From contig NZ_CANMQS010000002.1 of the NCBI RefSeq assembly GCF_947500075.1, forward strand, positions 558,001 through 622,000: DNA of 64,000 bases, written 5' to 3'. The DNA is from an uncultured Sulfitobacter sp. (GTDB taxonomy: Bacteria > Pseudomonadota > Alphaproteobacteria > Rhodobacterales > Rhodobacteraceae). Position numbers and translations under genes: made by a program. Shown here piece by piece: positions 36,393 to 44,322 of the stretch. Numbering within the stretch: position 1 is the stretch's first letter; every line of letters begins with the position of its first letter. The notes beneath the pieces were generated by a model. It saw nothing but the letters and a program-made list of their open reading frames with translations, searched no databases and was not told the DNA's origin.

Positions 36393-37780
36393 TTGGGTCC
36401 AATCATGTTTTCGGGTCGCACGACCCGTTCAAAGGTCTCTGCATCGACAAACCCCAGCGCAATGGCCTCTTCCTTCAGGGTTGTGCCGTTCTTATGCGCG
36501 GTCTTGGCGACCTTGGTGGCATTGTCATAGCCAATCGTCGGTGCCAATGCTGTGACCAGCATCAGGCTTTCCTTCATCAGCTTGTCGATGCGTTCTTCAT
36601 TGGCCTGCGTGCCGACAACCATGTTGTCGGTGAACGATCCCGCCGCATCGCCCAGAAGCTGCATGGATTGCATGACGTTATAGCTCATCATCGGGTTGTA
36701 GACGTTCAGCTCGAAATGTCCCTGCGACCCGGCCATGCCCACGGCGGCATCGTTGCCCATCACATGGGCACAGACCATCGTCAGCGCCTCGGCCTGTGTG
36801 GGGTTCACCTTGCCCGGCATGATCGAGGACCCCGGCTCGTTCTCCGGCAGGATCAACTCCCCCAGACCCGACCGTGGACCAGAGCCCAGCAACCGCATGT
36901 CATTGGCAATCTTGAACATCGACGCCGCAACAGATTTCAACGCGCCGGAAAACATGACCATCGCATCATGGGCTGCCAGTGCTTCAAACTTGTTGGGCGC
37001 GGTGACAAAGGGCAGACCGGTGATCTGTGCAATCTCCGCCGCCACTTTCTCTGCAAAGCCCTTGCGGGTGTTCAACCCGGTGCCCACCGCCGTGCCGCCC
37101 TGCGCCAGTTCATAGATGTCAGGCAGACACGCCTCCACACGCTCAATCGCTTTGGTCATCTGATGCGCGTAGCCGCCAAATTCCTGCCCCAGCGTGAGGG
37201 GCGTCGCATCCTGCGTGTGGGTCCGGCCAATCTTGATGATGTCCTTGAATTCCTCGGACTTCGCCGCCAGCGCCGCCTGCAACTTGCGCAGCCCCGGCAA
37301 CAGCGTATCACGTGCCATCATGCCGATGCCCACGTGCATCGCCGTGGGGAAGGTATCGTTGGAGGATTGCCCCATGTTGCAATGGTCATTCGGATGCACG
37401 GGCGATTTCGAAGCCAGCTCTCCCCCCAGAATCTCAATCGCGCGGTTCGAGATCACCTCATTGGCGTTCATGTTCGACTGCGTGCCCGACCCGGTCTGCC
37501 AGACCACCAGCGGGAAGTGATCGTCAAACTTGCCGTCAATCACCTCCTGCGCGGCCTGCTGAATGGCCGGCGCCAAAGCGGCGTCCAGATCGCCAAATCC
37601 AAGGTTCACCGTCGCGCAGGCCTTCTTCACCACACCCAAAGCCCGCACAATCGCCACCGGCTGGCGTTCCCAGCCAATCGGGAAATTCATGATGGACCGC
37701 TGCGTCTGCGCGCCCCAATACTTGTCGGCAGGGACTTCGAGAGGGCCAAAGCTGTCGGTTTCGGTGCGGGTATCGGCCAT
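36389..37780 (-). CDS. fumC: Class II fumarate hydratase
   Basis: FumC hydrates fumarate to malate in the TCA cycle without an Fe-S cluster. The 463-residue sequence shows [45 protein letters not shown] and the catalytic loop [17 protein letters not shown]. Length and motifs are those of the intact tetrameric enzyme. It starts at ATG 37780 after a GGAGCCCCCC site and leads a chain of overlapping small genes. Confidence 0.97.
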   Translation of the reverse strand: MADTRTETDSFGPLEVPADKYWGAQTQRSIMNFPIGWERQPVAIVRALGVVKKACATVNLGFGDLDAALAPAIQQAAQEVIDGKFDDHFPLVVWQTGSGTQSNMNANEVISNRAIEILGGELASKSPVHPNDHCNMGQSSNDTFPTAMHVGIGMMARDTLLPGLRKLQAALAAKSEEFKDIIKIGRTHTQDATPLTLGQEFGGYAHQMTKAIERVEACLPDIYELAQGGTAVGTGLNTRKGFAEKVAAEIAQITGLPFVTAPNKFEALAAHDAMVMFSGALKSVAASMFKIANDMRLLGSGPRSGLGELILPENEPGSSIMPGKVNPTQAEALTMVCAHVMGNDAAVGMAGSQGHFELNVYNPMMSYNVMQSMQLLGDAAGSFTDNMVVGTQANEERIDKLMKESLMLVTALAPTIGYDNATKVAKTAHKNGTTLKEEAIALGFVDAETFERVVRPENMIGPK

Positions 37781-37880
37781 GGGGGGCTCCTGAAAAGGCT
37801 ACGTTTGCCCGTGGGTTTAGCGCCCTGACCCCGCAGGTGCAATCACCGCCGACCCGATCCGCGTTCTGGCCGCCCCGCTG

Positions 37881-38369
37881 CTATTTGCGAAAACTGTCGA
37901 GAGAGACGATCTCAGCCGGTTTCGCTTCCTCTTCGGCGACCTCAAGCGTGGCGGGTTCTTTCTCCGCCTGCTCGGCGGAAACCTCGATCAGGGTTTCGGT
38001 CTCTTTCTCTTCGCCGTCCTGCTGCTCAAACCGCAGGCCAAACTCCACAGACGGATCCACAAAGGTGCGGATTGCATCATAGGGGATATACAAAGGCTCC
38101 GGCGCGTCGCCAAAGTTCAGCGTGACCGAAAACCCTTCTTCGGTGACCTCAAGCCCGTCATACCAATGCTGCATGACCACGGTCATCTCTCCGGGATAGC
38201 GGTCTGACAGCCAATCGGCCAGTTCCGCATCCGGATGCGACGTGTCGAAGGTGATGAAAAAATGGTGGTTGCCGGGCAACCCCCGGTCCGCCACGTCCAA
38301 AAGGACCTTGCGGATCAGGCCCCGCATGGCTTCGTGCATCAGATTGCCGTAATCGATGTCGCGGCTCAT
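37881..38369 (-). CDS. sspB: SspB-family ClpXP adaptor
   Basis: Alphaproteobacterial SspB tethers SsrA-tagged and other substrates to ClpXP. The product is 162 residues from ATG 38369 (MSRDIDYGNLMHEAMRGLIR). The folded part includes NHHFFITFDTSHPDAEL, LSDRYPGEMTVVMQHWYDGL and LYIPYDAIRTFVDPSVEFGLRF. An acidic linker follows, and the end AKPAEIVSLDSFRK is the ClpX-binding tail typical of the family. The tmRNA gene lies 2.8 kb away, an apt neighbour. The frame is open for 8 more codons upstream. Confidence 0.88.
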   Translation of the reverse strand: MSRDIDYGNLMHEAMRGLIRKVLLDVADRGLPGNHHFFITFDTSHPDAELADWLSDRYPGEMTVVMQHWYDGLEVTEEGFSVTLNFGDAPEPLYIPYDAIRTFVDPSVEFGLRFEQQDGEEKETETLIEVSAEQAEKEPATLEVAEEEAKPAEIVSLDSFRK

Positions 38370-38435
38370 GTGCGTCTCCGGTCGCTCTCCCACGCCTCAC
38401 CATACCCCATTTGCGGCGGAGGGAAAGGGGGGCGG

Positions 38436-39683
38436 CTACAGCAATCCCACCAACATGCCGACGAGCGCAAGAAACCCCATGCTCAGCACAAATCCGCGCC
38501 GCAATGCCAACATCAGAACCGCAGCACCCACGGTCAGAAGCGCTGCAACCCCATCAAAACTGGCCAGCACCGGGGCAGGGATGGCGAGCACCTGCGCGGG
38601 CTGCACGTCCCGGAACAGCACATGCAGCGCAAACCAGATCGACAGATTGGCAATCACCCCCACCACCGCCGCCGTGATCGCCTGCAACGCGCCTGCCAGA
38701 CGCGGCTGCGCCGAGATGCGCTCCAGATAGGGGCCGGCAAGGAAGATCCACAGAAAACAGGGCGTAAACGTCACCCAAAGCGCCACCAGCCCCGCCGCAA
38801 TGGCGCCGCTGATGCCGCCCTGCGCAAAGCCTGCCAGCAACGCCACAAACTCGGTCACCAAAATCAGCGGCCCCGGCGTCGTCTCCGCCAGCCCCAGCGC
38901 GTCGATCATCTGATCGGTGGTGATCCAGCCATACTCCTGCACCACCGTCTGCGTCATATAGGCCAAAACCGCATAGGCCCCGCCAAAGGTCACCACGGCG
39001 AGCTTGGAAAAGAACAACCCCAGGTGCAGCAGGAAATCCTGGCCCAACCCCCAGAGCATCAGCAAGGGAGCCGCCCAAAGCGCGCCCCAGATCAGGATGG
39101 TGCGCAGGCTCTGCGCAGGCGCGCCGGGCGGGGGCGGGATATCGGCCGGTGCGGATGTGCTGGCCCACATGCCCCAAAGCGCGGCCGCCAGAATGATCAG
39201 CGGAAAGGGCAGGCCCAGCACGAAGAGCGCCAGAAACGACCCCACCGCCAGCGCCCATCCCTGCGCGCCATTGAGCGCCTTGCCCGCCACCTTGCGCAGC
39301 GCCTGAAACACCACCACGATCACCGCCGCCTTGATCCCGACAAAGGCCGCCTGCACCAGCGGTAGCTGGCCCAGATAGGCATACCCAAGCGCCAGCAGCG
39401 CAATCACCAGCGCGCCGGGGACGACAAACAACACCCCCGCCAGCAATCCCCCCGCAACACCCCGCAGCCGCCAGCCTGCGTAGGTGGCAAGCTGCATCGC
39501 CTCGGGCCCCGGCAACAGCATGCACAAAGACAGCGCGCGCAGGTAACTGGCTTCGGACAGCCAGGCACGGTCTTCAACCAACTCCTTGTGCATCAACGCA
39601 ATCTGCGCGGCGGGACCACCGAAAGACAACAGCCCGATGCGCCCGAACACGCGGGTCAGCTCGGACCAGCTCTGCACGCTCAC
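38436..39683 (-). CDS. chrA: Chromate transporter ChrA
   Basis: ChrA of the long-chain CHR family, 415 residues, built from two homologous halves each with about five to six membrane helices. The half signatures are RIGLLSFGGPAAQIALMHKELV (N half) and LAVVTFGGAYAVLAYMTQTVV (C half), plus PGPEAMQLATYAGW. It pumps chromate out of the cell. It overlaps chrB upstream by 4 bp, so expression is coupled to the resistance protein. Sulfate-linked roles are possible for some homologs, but the chrB pairing supports chromate. Confidence 0.92.
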   Translation of the reverse strand: MSVQSWSELTRVFGRIGLLSFGGPAAQIALMHKELVEDRAWLSEASYLRALSLCMLLPGPEAMQLATYAGWRLRGVAGGLLAGVLFVVPGALVIALLALGYAYLGQLPLVQAAFVGIKAAVIVVVFQALRKVAGKALNGAQGWALAVGSFLALFVLGLPFPLIILAAALWGMWASTSAPADIPPPPGAPAQSLRTILIWGALWAAPLLMLWGLGQDFLLHLGLFFSKLAVVTFGGAYAVLAYMTQTVVQEYGWITTDQMIDALGLAETTPGPLILVTEFVALLAGFAQGGISGAIAAGLVALWVTFTPCFLWIFLAGPYLERISAQPRLAGALQAITAAVVGVIANLSIWFALHVLFRDVQPAQVLAIPAPVLASFDGVAALLTVGAAVLMLALRRGFVLSMGFLALVGMLVGLL

Positions 39684-40492
39684 AACGGGCCACCGGGCGT
39701 GCCGTGCACCTCATCCGCGCCGTCCCGCGCCCACCGGTAGAGCGCGTCATAGATCGCCAGCCCCGCCTCAAGCTGCGCATTGTCGTCGCGGTATTGCCGC
39801 GACAGACCGACAGAAAGCGCGAGCAGCCCCGCCGCCTGCGGGGCCGCGGCGTGGGTGTCCGTATCCGCGGCACGCACCACGCCCGCCAGACGGTCCAGCG
39901 CCTCGGTATGCAGACCAAAGGCATCCAGCATCGCATCAAAGGTGCATTTGTCGCCCAGGTGGCTGAGCGTCGCGCCTTCGATGTCAAAGGGGGTCGCGCC
40001 AAAGCGGTCGGCCACACCCATCACTTCGGCGGGGGACACATAGAGGAACCGGGCGGTCGGATCGACAAAACGGCGGATCAGCCAGGGACAGGCGATGCGG
40101 TCCACGCGCGGGCGGTGGCGTGTGACCCACAGCGTGGTGCCATCCACCGGGTCGGGCAGGGCGCTGGCGGGGACGCGGGGCGCGCCCTTGTGGTCCCGCC
40201 AGGCGTAGTTGCCGCCCACCAGATACTCAGAGCGCAATCCCGCGACCCGAAGCTGCGCGGTCAATCCCTGGCTCAACTTGATGCCTTGCTGACAGGTGAC
40301 CACGCTCGGCCGTCCGTCCAGCAGCGTGATCAGGCCGGGGATGTCGGTGTGCGGGTGGCGAAATGCGCCGGGGATGAAAAAGGGATCCTCCGCAAAATCC
40401 GGATCAATGGAGATATCCACGATCACCGGACATTCCGGTGTGCCGATCAGACGAAGAAGTTGTGCAGTCGTGATTGCATTTGGGGCTGCCAT
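39680..40492 (-). CDS. chrB: Rhodanese-ChrB fusion chromate resistance protein
   Basis: The 270-residue protein joins an N-terminal rhodanese-like domain (about 1-105; Cys in VVTCQQGIKLSQGL occupies the active site) to a C-terminal ChrB-type domain (about 115-260) with WVTRHRPRVDRIACPWLIRRFVDP and GDKCTFDAMLDAFGL. ChrB-type proteins accompany ChrA and can serve as chromate-responsive regulators. The fusion with rhodanese suggests a sulfur-transfer or redox sensing step. It starts at ATG 40492 and overlaps chrA. Confidence 0.88.
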   Translation of the reverse strand: MAAPNAITTAQLLRLIGTPECPVIVDISIDPDFAEDPFFIPGAFRHPHTDIPGLITLLDGRPSVVTCQQGIKLSQGLTAQLRVAGLRSEYLVGGNYAWRDHKGAPRVPASALPDPVDGTTLWVTRHRPRVDRIACPWLIRRFVDPTARFLYVSPAEVMGVADRFGATPFDIEGATLSHLGDKCTFDAMLDAFGLHTEALDRLAGVVRAADTDTHAAAPQAAGLLALSVGLSRQYRDDNAQLEAGLAIYDALYRWARDGADEVHGTPGGPL

Positions 40493-40603
40493 GGCATGCG
40501 TCCTTTACTTGGATACATGCGAACCTCTGGCTGGCGCCTCACGGGGCGTTCGCGGATGTCCCCATGCCCCGCAAACTACGCGAGGGACGGATGCTGTCAA
40601 GCG

Positions 40604-41140
40604 TCAGTAGAGCGCGATCTCCGCCACGCTCACCTCCGCCTCGAACACGCGGCCTATGGCCAGCACGCCAATCCGGCGCAAACGCGCGGGGTCAAACGTG
40701 GCGTCGGTCTTGTGGGACTGGAAGGCATCGAAGGGGACGCGCAGGGTGGTCCACTCAGCGGGAGCGGTGAAATCGGTGCGGAAGGATTGCCACGGACGGG
40801 TGAGTTGATCGGTGCGCAGGCGCAGATCGTAGGCTTCGCCATTGCCCCGGACGGTGATTGCGACGCCGGTATAGGCGCTGGCATCCACCACGCCGCCATC
40901 TTCGCGCAGGTCAAACGCCATCTGCACAAACCCGCCGTTGTTGTCGAGCGAGATGGTCCCGGTCAGCCGCGTCGCTGCGCGTGCCCCGTCGCCCATAGCC
41001 GCGATCTGCCCGGTGGAGACGCCGCCCATGACCCGGTCGGCCACGTATTCCCAATCGGGTGTCAGGATGTGCATGGCGTCCTCAGCGTAGGATGGGCCGG
41101 TAAGCAACAGGGCTGCAAGACTGGCCACGGTCCATTTCAT
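40604..41140 (-). CDS. CIA30-like carbohydrate-binding fold, exported
   Basis: The 178-residue product, from ATG 41140, begins with a Sec signal peptide (MKWTVASLAALLLTGPSYA), then the NADH:ubiquinone oxidoreductase intermediate-associated protein 30 (CIA30) jelly-roll fold: VADRVMGGVSTGQIAAM, TRLTGTISLDNNGGFVQM, AITVRGNGEAYDLRLRT and a WQSFRTDFTAPAEWTTLRVPF strand. The bacterial forms are periplasmic and of unknown role, despite the mitochondrial name. It lies just downstream of the tmRNA on the same strand. Confidence 0.83.
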   Translation of the reverse strand: MKWTVASLAALLLTGPSYAEDAMHILTPDWEYVADRVMGGVSTGQIAAMGDGARAATRLTGTISLDNNGGFVQMAFDLREDGGVVDASAYTGVAITVRGNGEAYDLRLRTDQLTRPWQSFRTDFTAPAEWTTLRVPFDAFQSHKTDATFDPARLRRIGVLAIGRVFEAEVSVAEIALY

Positions 41141-41171
41141 GTAGGGCGCTCTTTGGTGGAGGAAATGAAAG

Positions 41172-41480
41172 CGCAGGTTTCTGTTGCCAGGTACCTGCAA
41201 ACCCCGCCTAGTGCTGCAAGGCGCTAGGACTTAAAGTTTCAATAACTCCGGTCGCTTACGCGGCCATCGCTACTGGTGCACGATTGTCATTTGCAATTGT
41301 ACGTTTTGAACCGATAACGGTGGTATCTCACCGAGACAAAGCTAACCCCTTTAGACGTTCGTCGATCCTGTTTCGACCCCATGATCCCCAAATGAAGGAT
41401 ATTGGTGGAGTCGCCGGGTACCGCCCCCGGGTCCGATCCGCTTATGACGAGCGCGTTTATGTCTATAGTCCCGAGGGACA
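41172..41480 (-). ncRNA. ssrA: Permuted two-piece tmRNA (alphaproteobacterial ssrA)
   Basis: tmRNA rescues stalled ribosomes and tags the nascent chain. On the minus strand the upstream part is the acceptor piece, with GGACCCGGGGGCGG and a 3' end CGACTCCACCA (CCA at 41403-41405). After a short spacer the coding piece begins GGGGATCATGGGGTCGAAAC, the typical tmRNA 5' sequence. The tag frame 41256-41294 reads ANDNRAPVAMAA followed by TAA. Hairpins near the 3' end (CCTAGCGC/GCACTAGG and GCAGG/CCTGC) fit the pseudoknot region. Mature ends are estimates. No protein gene should be called here. Confidence 0.93.
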
Positions 41481-41485
41481 TGTCA

Positions 41486-41514
41486 GATATAGGGGAGACC
41501 GGGCGCCGTTTCAA
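41486..41514 (-). promoter_or_regulatory. Predicted promoter of ssrA
   Basis: On the minus strand TTGAAA (41514-41509), a 17-bp spacer and TATATC (41491-41486) form a sigma-70-like promoter. It would start transcription near 41479, just before the acceptor piece of the tmRNA. Confidence 0.65.
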
Positions 41515-41570
41515 TCTGCTTCGTGCAGGGGCGGTGCTGGATTTCCGGGCGGGATCGCGCAGGGGTTGTG

Positions 41571-41594
41571 AAAAGTTGACAGCTGTCAACTTTT
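41571..41594. repeat. Perfect 24-bp palindrome
   Basis: The sequence is its own reverse complement: AAAAGTTGACAG followed by its inverse. It lies 31 bp after the VPLPA-tail gene stop (minus strand) and about 57 bp upstream of the ssrA -35 box. It can act as a hairpin terminator with a T4 end, or as a dimeric-protein operator. Confidence 0.75.
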
Positions 41595-41625
41595 GCGAAT
41601 GCTCCGCAACAGCGTAAAGATTGGG

Positions 41626-42423
41626 TTAACCGCGTGACCGCCGCGCGCGCGCCGCTGCCAGACCACCCAGACCTGCGAGCAGCATCCAGAATGCAGCAGG
41701 CAAAGGCACCGCGTTCACCGCGCCGACCTGGCTGGCGGTGCCAGAGGCCGGGTTGGTGGATCCGACACTCGCAGACAGCACTTCGCCGGCGGTTTCCTCA
41801 GGCTCAGGTTCGTTGAAGATCGACCTGTAACGTACTGCGGGTACACCACTTTCGATCAGATTGCCGCGCTGGTCGCGGGAATAATTGAAGTTCAGCGTAT
41901 CGAAGGATGTGCCATACCCCTTGTCGCCGAAATCGATCAGGATCTCGTCAAACCGCAAGCCGGTGAAACCGAAGGCGTTGTCTTCGACGCGGTTGGCGTT
42001 CACGGTCGCCTCGAAATACCCAACCTCACGGCCCCGCAGCAGCGCGGTGAACTTGGTCAGCGCGTCATAGGCGTGCAGGGCAAAGGTGGCATCCTTCACC
42101 AGATAGTCGAACTTGATGGAAAACGGGTTGGCCGCGTTGATCTCTGTATCGCGGTTGAAGTTCGCCAGCAGCGCATCCTGCGCCCCGCGGCGCTTGCGGA
42201 TCAGGCTGATCCACCGCATTTGACCGGAAAACGAAACGCCGGAAGACTGGAACTGGTCGGTGATCGCCTCACCACCAAGGAAACCATGCTCCAGAAAGTT
42301 CACTTTCGCTTCGCTTCTGTATATCGGCTCTTTGGCATGCTGGAGCGTTCCCGCCACGGCAGAGCCGCAGATGGTACTTGCAAACAGAGCTATAGATAGC
42401 AGTCTGGCTTTGGATAAGGCCAT
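41626..42423 (-). CDS. VPLPA-CTERM sorting-domain exoprotein
   Basis: The 265-residue product from ATG 42423 has a signal peptide (ALSKARLLSIALFASTICG up to AVAG), a mature beta-rich domain without known motif (SIKFDYLVKDATFALHAYD, IDFGDKGYGTSFDTLNFNYS), a low-complexity spacer, and the C-terminal VPLPAAFWMLLAGLGGLAAARARRSRG pattern. The VPLPA box, hydrophobic helix and arginine cluster are the roseobacter exosortase-type sorting signal. The protein is probably delivered to the surface or biofilm matrix. The frame extends to 42489, which I reject in favour of the signal-peptide start. Confidence 0.85.
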   Translation of the reverse strand: MALSKARLLSIALFASTICGSAVAGTLQHAKEPIYRSEAKVNFLEHGFLGGEAITDQFQSSGVSFSGQMRWISLIRKRRGAQDALLANFNRDTEINAANPFSIKFDYLVKDATFALHAYDALTKFTALLRGREVGYFEATVNANRVEDNAFGFTGLRFDEILIDFGDKGYGTSFDTLNFNYSRDQRGNLIESGVPAVRYRSIFNEPEPEETAGEVLSASVGSTNPASGTASQVGAVNAVPLPAAFWMLLAGLGGLAAARARRSRG

Positions 42424-42698
42424 TGGACGAAACTTTCCCCGGTTTCTCGTACAGCCATATTCATGCCTTAGAAAACGGGCTTGAGTCAAACATTTTTAAA
42501 AAACAAGAGATTATTGTTCCGAAAAACAAAGTCTTTCCCGGTGTGTCCCGAACATTGGGGACCTCAGCGCAACAATGCCTGTGTTCTTATTCGCGTTGCG
42601 TTGCACATTGATGCCTTCTTTTTGAGGCTATTTCAATCAGATTTTAGGCAAAACAAGTGTTTTTGCGTGATGTCGCGCAGGCGTTGGCTGTGCCTTAA

Positions 42699-43445
42699 TT
42701 ACCCGTCCGCCTCTGCGGCGCGTGCGGCGCGCTGCGCCATCACGTCCTGACCCAGTGTCCGGGTTTCCTCTTCGAGCGCTTGCAGCCCGCTGCGCGTGCC
42801 CTGCGCGTCCTGCCGTTCCAGCGCATCCGCAATACCCCCATGCAGCGCCACGATCCGCGCGCGGTCGCGGGCGGTGAAGGTGATCATGTTCATCAAGGGC
42901 TGCATGGCTTCGACAGCGCCAGCCAGCTGGTAGCTCAGCACCGGGTTGCCTGCGGCATCCACCAAGGCGCGGTGAAAGGCGACGTCGGAGGCACAGAAGG
43001 CTTCATCGGTCAGGCCAGGCTGACCCTGCCGGTGAATTTCCGCGCGCATCGCCGCCAGATGATCCGCGCTGCGCCGTTCCGCCGCCAAAGGCGCGCAGGC
43101 GCGTTCCAGCGCATAGCGCGCTTCAAGGGCGGTCTCAAAGCTCACGGCATTCATGCTCAAGAGCAGGGTCGAGGTGGTGATCTGCTGGCTGTAGGCTTCT
43201 TCAAAGCTGATCCGGTTCACAAATGCCCCGCCCGTAGCACCCCGTTGGGTGCGGATAAGCGATTGCGCGGCCAGCCTTTTCAGCGCTTCGCGCACCGTCG
43301 GTCGGGAGACATTGAACGTGTCGGACAATTCCGCCTCGGACGGCAGGCGTTCATCGACGATCAGCCTGCCCGAGATGATGGCATCCCGGATGGCGCTGGC
43401 AATCTGGGCCGAGAGATCGGCGGTGCTGGAAGGGTCAAGTTGCAT
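42699..43445 (-). CDS. FadR-family GntR transcriptional regulator
   Basis: The 248-residue protein from ATG 43445 has an N-terminal winged helix (RLPSEAELSDTFNVSRPTVREALKRLAAQSLI with the RGATGGAFVN wing) and a C-terminal FCD ligand domain, where His residues in FHRALVDAAGNPVL and related helices usually bind metal or carboxylates. It faces the DUF2182-dmdA operon across 76 bp that hold two copies of one operator-like motif, so it probably represses itself and that operon in response to a DMSP-derived acid; this is inference. A GntR gene also flanks dmdA in other roseobacters. The frame upstream to 43760 is not coding. Confidence 0.88.
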   Translation of the reverse strand: MQLDPSSTADLSAQIASAIRDAIISGRLIVDERLPSEAELSDTFNVSRPTVREALKRLAAQSLIRTQRGATGGAFVNRISFEEAYSQQITTSTLLLSMNAVSFETALEARYALERACAPLAAERRSADHLAAMRAEIHRQGQPGLTDEAFCASDVAFHRALVDAAGNPVLSYQLAGAVEAMQPLMNMITFTARDRARIVALHGGIADALERQDAQGTRSGLQALEEETRTLGQDVMAQRAARAAEADG

Positions 43446-43489
43446 ATGTCTTACAATTAGGATTTGCCCGCAGCTTAATTGTCTGACAT
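43446..43489. promoter_or_regulatory. Twin operator-like sites ATTGTnnGACAT
   Basis: Two related 12-mers lie in the divergent spacer: ATGTCTTACAAT (43446-43457; reads ATTGTAAGACAT on the minus strand) and ATTGTCTGACAT (43478-43489). Centres are 32 bp apart, about three helical turns. They share ATTGT and GACAT arms with a variable middle, the form expected for a GntR/FadR dimer. Confidence 0.62.
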
Positions 43490-43521
43490 TACTTTGGCAA
43501 CTTCTCGAGTCGGACCCCTTC

Positions 43522-44319
43522 ATGAACCCTGTCATCCGTTCCTCTCTCTGGCTGATGTTTTTCGGACTGGTCCTTGCGGCCTGGGCGATGATGTATCTGA
43601 TGGCCATGGATATGGACGTGGATCTGCTGGGGCGCCCCGGAGAGATGGGCGACCGGATGCGCTGGATGGACCCGCGCATGCCGATGTACATGCCGATGGC
43701 CAACTTCGGGCCCTTGTTCATCATGTGGGCGGCGATGATGGCGGCGATGATGCTGCCCACGCTGGTGCCGACGCTGCGCGCCTATGAGGATCTTATCGTC
43801 TCCGCCGACGGCACCCGCGCGGGGTGGCTGGGCGTGCTGGCGGGCTATTCGATCATGTGGGTGGCCTTTGCCGCGCTGATCACCGGCGTGCAGCTGGCCT
43901 TGCTTTTTGGTGGCGTGATTGACATGCTGGGCATCGCGAAATCACGGTGGTTTGCGGCAGGGTTGCTGCTGGCCGTGGGATTGTTCCAATTCACCCGCAC
44001 CAAGGAAATCTGCCATGGGGTCTGTCACAGCCCGATGATGTATTTCCTGGGCCAGTGGCGCACCGGCTTTGCAGGCGGGCTGCGCATGGGGCTGGGGCTG
44101 GGCGCGTTCTGTGTGGTCTGCTGCTGGGGTTTCATGGCGCTGGGGTTTGCCGGCGGGGTGATGAACCTGGCGTGGATGGGGCTGGCGACGCTGTTTATGG
44201 TGGTCGAAAAGCTGCCACAGGTGGGGCATTACGTGACAAGACCAATGGGCTTTGCCCTGATCGCGGGCGCAGGCATCGTGGCGGTCTGGCCCTATATCAC
44301 GGTATTAACGGGAGGATAA
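43522..44319 (+). CDS. DUF2182 integral membrane protein
   Basis: A 265-residue multi-helix membrane protein. Motifs of DUF2182 are visible: a methionine-rich periplasmic loop RMRWMDPRMPMYMPMANFGP, MMAAMMLPTLVPTLRAYEDL in a helix, and TRKEICHGVCHSPMMYF-like KEICHGVCHSPMM with two cysteines. The family is described as metal-binding and commonly travels with DUF1326, as here, 3 bp downstream. Function is unknown; copper or another soft metal is a guess from the Met/Cys content. Start ATG 43522 is set by the first helix; the open frame from 43249 is a shadow of the GntR gene. Confidence 0.85.
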   Translation: MNPVIRSSLWLMFFGLVLAAWAMMYLMAMDMDVDLLGRPGEMGDRMRWMDPRMPMYMPMANFGPLFIMWAAMMAAMMLPTLVPTLRAYEDLIVSADGTRAGWLGVLAGYSIMWVAFAALITGVQLALLFGGVIDMLGIAKSRWFAAGLLLAVGLFQFTRTKEICHGVCHSPMMYFLGQWRTGFAGGLRMGLGLGAFCVVCCWGFMALGFAGGVMNLAWMGLATLFMVVEKLPQVGHYVTRPMGFALIAGAGIVAVWPYITVLTGG

Positions 44320-44322
44320 ATC

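Noticed and set aside
41284-41589. Short ORFs over the tmRNA region on both strands
   Set aside because: The region is explained by the two-piece tmRNA; the ORF products have no similarity pattern.
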